From: Bacteroidales bacterium
GTDB taxonomy: Bacteria; Bacteroidota; Bacteroidia; Bacteroidales; UBA932
Direction of reading: 5' to 3'
NCBI GenBank assembly: GCA_013335275.1
Contig: JAAXVX010000046.1
Coordinates: 1-8,766, forward strand
Length of the DNA: 8,766 nt
Shown here: piece by piece, positions 5,560 through 8,766 of the stretch
Numbering within the stretch: position 1 is the first letter of the stretch
Layout: each line of letters starts with the position of its first letter
Made by a program: the position numbers and the translations under genes
The notes under the pieces: model-generated
What the model was told of the DNA's origin: nothing
What the model saw: the letters and a program-made list of their open reading frames with translations, nothing else
Databases searched by the model: none

Positions 5560-6135
5560 ATGAAAAAAGTTGTAAATGTGGGTATAGGCGGAAGAACATT
5601 CGTAATTGATGAAGATGCCTATCAAAAACTGGATCAGTACCTGGTAAGGTTCAGGGAGAAAACCGGTCTCGGTTTCGAAACCGGAGACATTATGGACGAT
5701 CTCGAACAGAGAATCGCCGAGCTATTCACAGAAGCTCTTGGCAGCAGGGGTGATGTGGTGAACATTACAATTGTAAACAAAATCATTTCACAATTGGGAA
5801 TGCCGGACGGTGGAACAATGGACGAAAACTTCACTTCGGCCGGGACAACATCTGCAGAGGCAAATACGCAACCTCTTGCTAAAAGACTTTTCAGAGATCC
5901 GGATAATAAAATAATCGGGGGCGTTTGCAGCGGGTTTGCACTCTACCTAAATCTGGATGTTACTTTAATGAGAATAATATTTATACTTACATTATTTATG
6001 GGAGGTATTGGTTTTTGGGCATATATCATATTCTGGATTATAGCCCCTGCTGCATATACTGCAGCACAAAAATGCGAAATGAGAGGTATTCCGGTAACAG
6101 CAGAGAACCTCAGGAAGTTTTCAACGATTAAATAG
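5560..6135 (+). CDS. short PspC-domain membrane protein, 191 residues
   Basis: A PspC-family inner-membrane protein, a group linked to phage-shock-type envelope stress responses. Residues 1-85 form a soluble N-terminal domain (MKKVVNVGIGGRTFVIDEDAY; DDLEQRIAELF) also present in the gene at 6490. After a Ser/Thr/Ala-rich linker, the PspC domain (about 108-166) has the signature KRLFRDPDNKIIGGVCSG followed by two hydrophobic segments, about 134-148 and 150-166, and then a short C-terminal tail with MRGIPVT. It is the first gene of a three-gene run, with the PadR gene eight bases downstream. No Shine-Dalgarno sequence is visible; the leader is A/T-rich. The exact sensing or signalling partner is unknown, and PspA/PspF are not in the window. 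Confidence 0.88.
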   Translation: MKKVVNVGIGGRTFVIDEDAYQKLDQYLVRFREKTGLGFETGDIMDDLEQRIAELFTEALGSRGDVVNITIVNKIISQLGMPDGGTMDENFTSAGTTSAEANTQPLAKRLFRDPDNKIIGGVCSGFALYLNLDVTLMRIIFILTLFMGGIGFWAYIIFWIIAPAAYTAAQKCEMRGIPVTAENLRKFSTIK

Positions 6136-6143
6136 AAACAGCC

Positions 6144-6485
6144 ATGACAGATATTAATACAGATAATGTAAAATCACAAATGCGCAAGGGTGTTCTTGAG
6201 TATTGCATACTGAGCATACTCAACAACAATGACGCATACGCTTCTTCCCTCATTGAGGAGTTGAAGAATGCAAAAATGATAGTGGTTGAGGGCACACTTT
6301 ATCCCCTTTTAACCAGACAGAAAAACCAGGGTCTCTTGAGCTACCGCTGGGAGGAGTCTCCACAGGGTCCGCCAAGAAAGTACTATTCAATTACAGACAA
6401 AGGAAAGGAACTGCTTGCAGAAATGGACAGTGCCTGGAAAGAGCTTGTACAAACAATCGATCTGATTAGAAATAATAAGTTATAA
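6144..6485 (+). CDS. PadR-family transcriptional repressor
   Basis: A 113-residue winged-helix regulator of the PadR family. The signature is clear: QMRKGVLEYCILSIL, AYASSLIEEL, then VVEGTLYPLLTRQKNQGLLSYRW, then GPPRKYYSITDKGKELL, which forms the wing. A C-terminal helix (about 93-113) would dimerise. There is no added ligand domain, which fits the short PadR subfamily. It lies between two PspC genes, eight bases after the first and four before the second, so all three are co-transcribed. PadR proteins usually repress their own operon or a neighbour, and by that rule this one probably controls the promoter near 5515. The ligand or inducing signal cannot be read from the sequence. Confidence 0.93.
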   Translation: MTDINTDNVKSQMRKGVLEYCILSILNNNDAYASSLIEELKNAKMIVVEGTLYPLLTRQKNQGLLSYRWEESPQGPPRKYYSITDKGKELLAEMDSAWKELVQTIDLIRNNKL

Positions 6486-6489
6486 TAAT

Positions 6490-8091
6490 ATGAAAAAGGT
6501 TGTTAAAGTAAGTATTGGCAACATCGCCTTCACAATTGAAGAGGATGGATATCTGGTTCTTAAAGGTTATCTGGAAGAACTGAACGACCATTACAGGGCA
6601 AAACAAAACGGCAATGAAATAATCGAAGGCATCGAAGAGAGAATGTCTGAGCTTTTTATTGAAAAAGCAGGCAAAGATGCAATGGTTACATTACCGGTTG
6701 TCAAAGAGGTAATTGGTATTTTAGGACGGCCGGACGATATAGATCAGGAGGCCGATTCGGCAACCGGATCATACTCTTCGGCATCAGCTCAGCAGAGTTC
6801 GGCTCCAAAGAGAGTCTACAGAGATCCGGATCATAAAATGATTGGCGGAGTGTGCTCGGGACTGGCTTCGTATTTCAATATCGACATAGCCATCGTTAGA
6901 ATTATTTTCCTTGTATTGCTGTTCTTCTCGGCAATTCCGCATCTGTTCATACCTCCTTTCGTAAATCTCCACTTCTTTGGCGGTTCGTTTATAACAATAG
7001 TCTATATTATTTTATGGATTGCCATACCGGAGGCTAAAACTGTAGAGCAGAAATATGCAATGCGCGGTCAAAAACCGGATTTGTCAAATATCCAGCGAAA
7101 TGTAGAAAACGGAATGAATAATATGGGAAGAAATATCAGAAGTGCCGGGAGAAATTCAGCTCCCGTATTAAATGATTTTTTCAGGGTAATTGTAAAAATA
7201 ATAGCGATATTCTTTATCATATTCTCGGTATCGGGAATACTTATGCTATCCTTCATGTTCCTTGGAGCAGAAATATTTAAAGGCTTTATTCCTCTGGATA
7301 TTCTTGACTATGTACAACTTGGAATCAACAGTACTATATGGCTTAAAATATCGGCACTCGCATTCTTCTTTCTTCCTCTCATTGGTATGCTGTATGGAGG
7401 TATTCAGATGCTGTTTGATTTTAAAAAATCAAAATTCCGCCCGGGTTTAATTATAGTTATACTTTGGATTATTTCAGGTTTTGCTGCCGCAACACTATCG
7501 GTTAAGGCTGCCAGACCATACTTCCAGCAGGGCAGGGAGGTTTCAGATGTTCCTATGCTTAGCAAAAGCGATACTATATATATAAAACTTGCTTCTGCAA
7601 CAGCAATGCCTCAAACCAAGGTAATGATGGAAGGAGACGAATCGGATATGACTCTTTTCTGGGTGGACGAAAGCGGAGCCGACAGGAAATTCGTGGCTTT
7701 TCCAAAAGTGAGAATTGTAAGACAGAGTAGCGACGAGGCAAGGTCCCTCAATTTGAGAACCCAGGCTTTTGCATACACCAGCGGAGAGGCAATGATAAAG
7801 GCACAAAAAAATCTGCCTGCTTTTGAGCTGACAGATTCTCTTTTAACAATTCACCCCGATGTATATAATAAAACCAACAAATGGGATGGAACCAATAAAA
7901 CGATTGCGCTTTATATTCCGGACAGTGTAAAGGTTATTGTTCAGGAGCCTCTGAAATTTGCCTTTGACGCCAACATGCGCATACACAGCGGATGGGACTG
8001 GTGCTGGGGCAATGAAGACGACTGGAACATGAACCACAGGCGTAACTGGAACTGGAACCGCGGGTGGTACCACGACTCTGATAACGACTAA
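6490..8091 (+). CDS. long PspC-domain membrane protein with extra helices and C-terminal extracytoplasmic domain, 533 residues
   Basis: Paralogue of the 5560 gene over its first 195 residues: the same N-terminal domain (MKKVVKVSIGNIAFTIEEDGY; EGIEERMSELF), then KRVYRDPDHKMIGGVCSG and two PspC membrane segments (about 132-149 and 164-180), then KYAMRGQKP. It continues with three further hydrophobic segments, about 232-260, 284-308 and 318-336. Residues 340-533 are soluble: a beta-rich stretch (LTIHPDVYN; TIALYIPDSVKVIVQ) and a final 34 residues very rich in Trp, Asn, His and Asp. Seven Trp fall between 502 and 526 (WDWCW, NWNWNRGW). The C-terminal region would lie outside the cytoplasm if the helix count is right. 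It is likely a membrane-stress sensor or effector controlled with the PadR protein. The stop overlaps the convergent kbl stop. Confidence 0.88.
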   Translation: MKKVVKVSIGNIAFTIEEDGYLVLKGYLEELNDHYRAKQNGNEIIEGIEERMSELFIEKAGKDAMVTLPVVKEVIGILGRPDDIDQEADSATGSYSSASAQQSSAPKRVYRDPDHKMIGGVCSGLASYFNIDIAIVRIIFLVLLFFSAIPHLFIPPFVNLHFFGGSFITIVYIILWIAIPEAKTVEQKYAMRGQKPDLSNIQRNVENGMNNMGRNIRSAGRNSAPVLNDFFRVIVKIIAIFFIIFSVSGILMLSFMFLGAEIFKGFIPLDILDYVQLGINSTIWLKISALAFFFLPLIGMLYGGIQMLFDFKKSKFRPGLIIVILWIISGFAAATLSVKAARPYFQQGREVSDVPMLSKSDTIYIKLASATAMPQTKVMMEGDESDMTLFWVDESGADRKFVAFPKVRIVRQSSDEARSLNLRTQAFAYTSGEAMIKAQKNLPAFELTDSLLTIHPDVYNKTNKWDGTNKTIALYIPDSVKVIVQEPLKFAFDANMRIHSGWDWCWGNEDDWNMNHRRNWNWNRGWYHDSDND

Positions 8092-8766
8092 CCTTTGATT
8101 ACCCCAAGCTCTTTGCCAACTTTTATAAAGGCGGCAACAGCTTTATCAAGATGTTCAGGCTCGTGACCGGCGCTTATTTGAACCCGGATCCGGGCCTGAT
8201 CTTTTGGCACCACAGGGAAATAGAATCCTGTAACATAAATTCCCTCCTCCAGCATTTTTGCGGCAAACTCCTGTGAAAGTTTTGCATCATAGAGCATAAC
8301 TGCGCAAATAGCCGACTGTGTTGGCTTTATGTCAAATCCTGCAGCTAACATTTTCTTTGTGAAATATGCTGTATTGGCATGAAGTTTATCCTGAAGCTCA
8401 TTGGTCTTTGACATCATATCAAACATTGCAATCCCCGATGCGGCAACCATTGGCGGAATGGAATTAGAAAACAGGTATGGCCTTGATCTCTGGCGAAGCA
8501 TGGCAATAATCTCTTTTTTACCGGTTGTAAATCCTCCGATTGCTCCTCCGAAAGCTTTACCAAGAGTACCGGTTATAATCTCAATTTTACCCTTAAGGTT
8601 GTATAGTTCCGTGGCACCTCTTCCTGTGTTTCCCACAACCCCTGCGGAGTGCGACTCGTCCACCATAATCATTGCATTGTATTTAGAGGCGAGTTCATAA
8701 ATCCTGTCAAGAGGAGGCACATTGCCGTCCATTGAGAATACCCCGTCTGTAACAATAAGACGAAAT
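8088..8766 (-). CDS. kbl: Kbl, glycine C-acetyltransferase (2-amino-3-ketobutyrate CoA ligase), C-terminal part
   Basis: A PLP-dependent alpha-oxoamine synthase that cleaves 2-amino-3-ketobutyrate with CoA to glycine and acetyl-CoA, the second step of threonine breakdown. About 225 residues are visible; the N-terminal part lies beyond the right edge. The frame is open to the edge and begins FRLIVTDGVFSMDG, so the internal Met at 8732 is not the start. Catalytic landmarks are VDESHSAG, containing the His that stacks on PLP, and ITGTLGKAFGG, containing the Schiff-base Lys. RQRSRPYLFSNS and YVTGFYFPVVPKDQARIRVQ are typical of Kbl and argue against BioF or serine palmitoyltransferase. It is convergent with the PspC gene and shares four bases of stop region with it. 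tdh, its usual partner, is not visible. Confidence 0.9.
   Translation of the reverse strand, partial: FRLIVTDGVFSMDGNVPPLDRIYELASKYNAMIMVDESHSAGVVGNTGRGATELYNLKGKIEIITGTLGKAFGGAIGGFTTGKKEIIAMLRQRSRPYLFSNSIPPMVAASGIAMFDMMSKTNELQDKLHANTAYFTKKMLAAGFDIKPTQSAICAVMLYDAKLSQEFAAKMLEEGIYVTGFYFPVVPKDQARIRVQISAGHEPEHLDKAVAAFIKVGKELGVIKG

Noticed and set aside
8088..8732. Treating the Met at 8732 as the start of a short PLP enzyme
   Set aside because: The frame continues to the window edge with RLIVTDGVFS, a conserved Kbl stretch, so the gene is cut by the window and is not short.
1..8766. tRNA, rRNA, CRISPR array, transposase or integrase
   Set aside because: I looked for cloverleaf-like arms, regularly spaced repeats and recombinase motifs on both strands and found none.

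Overview
The window most likely comes from a Bacteroidota genome, probably of the order Bacteroidales. The reasons are the gene order sigma-54 activator, lptE, TPR protein, secG; the TAnnTTTG-type promoter elements upstream of several genes; A-rich leaders without clear Shine-Dalgarno sequences; moderate-to-low G+C; and paired PspC proteins around a PadR regulator. Species cannot be told from this sequence.

Layout, left to right. (1) Positions 1-282, minus strand: the N-terminal part of a membrane protein that runs off the left edge. (2) Positions 283-720: no convincing intact gene. This stretch holds a G+C-richer block with small hairpins and broken open frames (about 431-600) and a perfect 47-nt palindrome (620-666). 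(3) Positions 778-2430, minus: a 550-residue lipoprotein with an OmpA-like segment and a TPR-like C-terminal half, followed by a clear intrinsic terminator. (4) From a compact divergent promoter region (about 2470-2500) an envelope operon runs rightward: a sensor-less sigma-54 activator, overlapping lptE by four bases, then a TPR-type protein, then secG with a repeat-rich tail, closed by an intrinsic terminator at 5438-5467. (5) A second rightward transcript carries a short PspC protein, a PadR repressor and a long PspC protein (5560-8091). (6) A convergent minus-strand kbl gene (glycine C-acetyltransferase) enters from the right edge; its stop codon overlaps the stop of the long PspC gene.

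The central theme is building and guarding the cell envelope. LptE helps insert lipopolysaccharide into the outer membrane, SecG helps export proteins across the inner membrane, and the PspC/PadR cassette looks like a self-regulated inner-membrane stress module. The sigma-54 activator at the head of the lptE-secG operon is translationally coupled to lptE, but its own targets cannot be read from this window. kbl is a separate amino-acid metabolism gene.

I found no rRNA or tRNA gene, CRISPR array, transposase, integrase or toxin-antitoxin pair, and nothing that I would call a clearly new system. The least explained parts are the 431-666 intergenic stretch and the Trp/Asn-rich tail of the long PspC protein.
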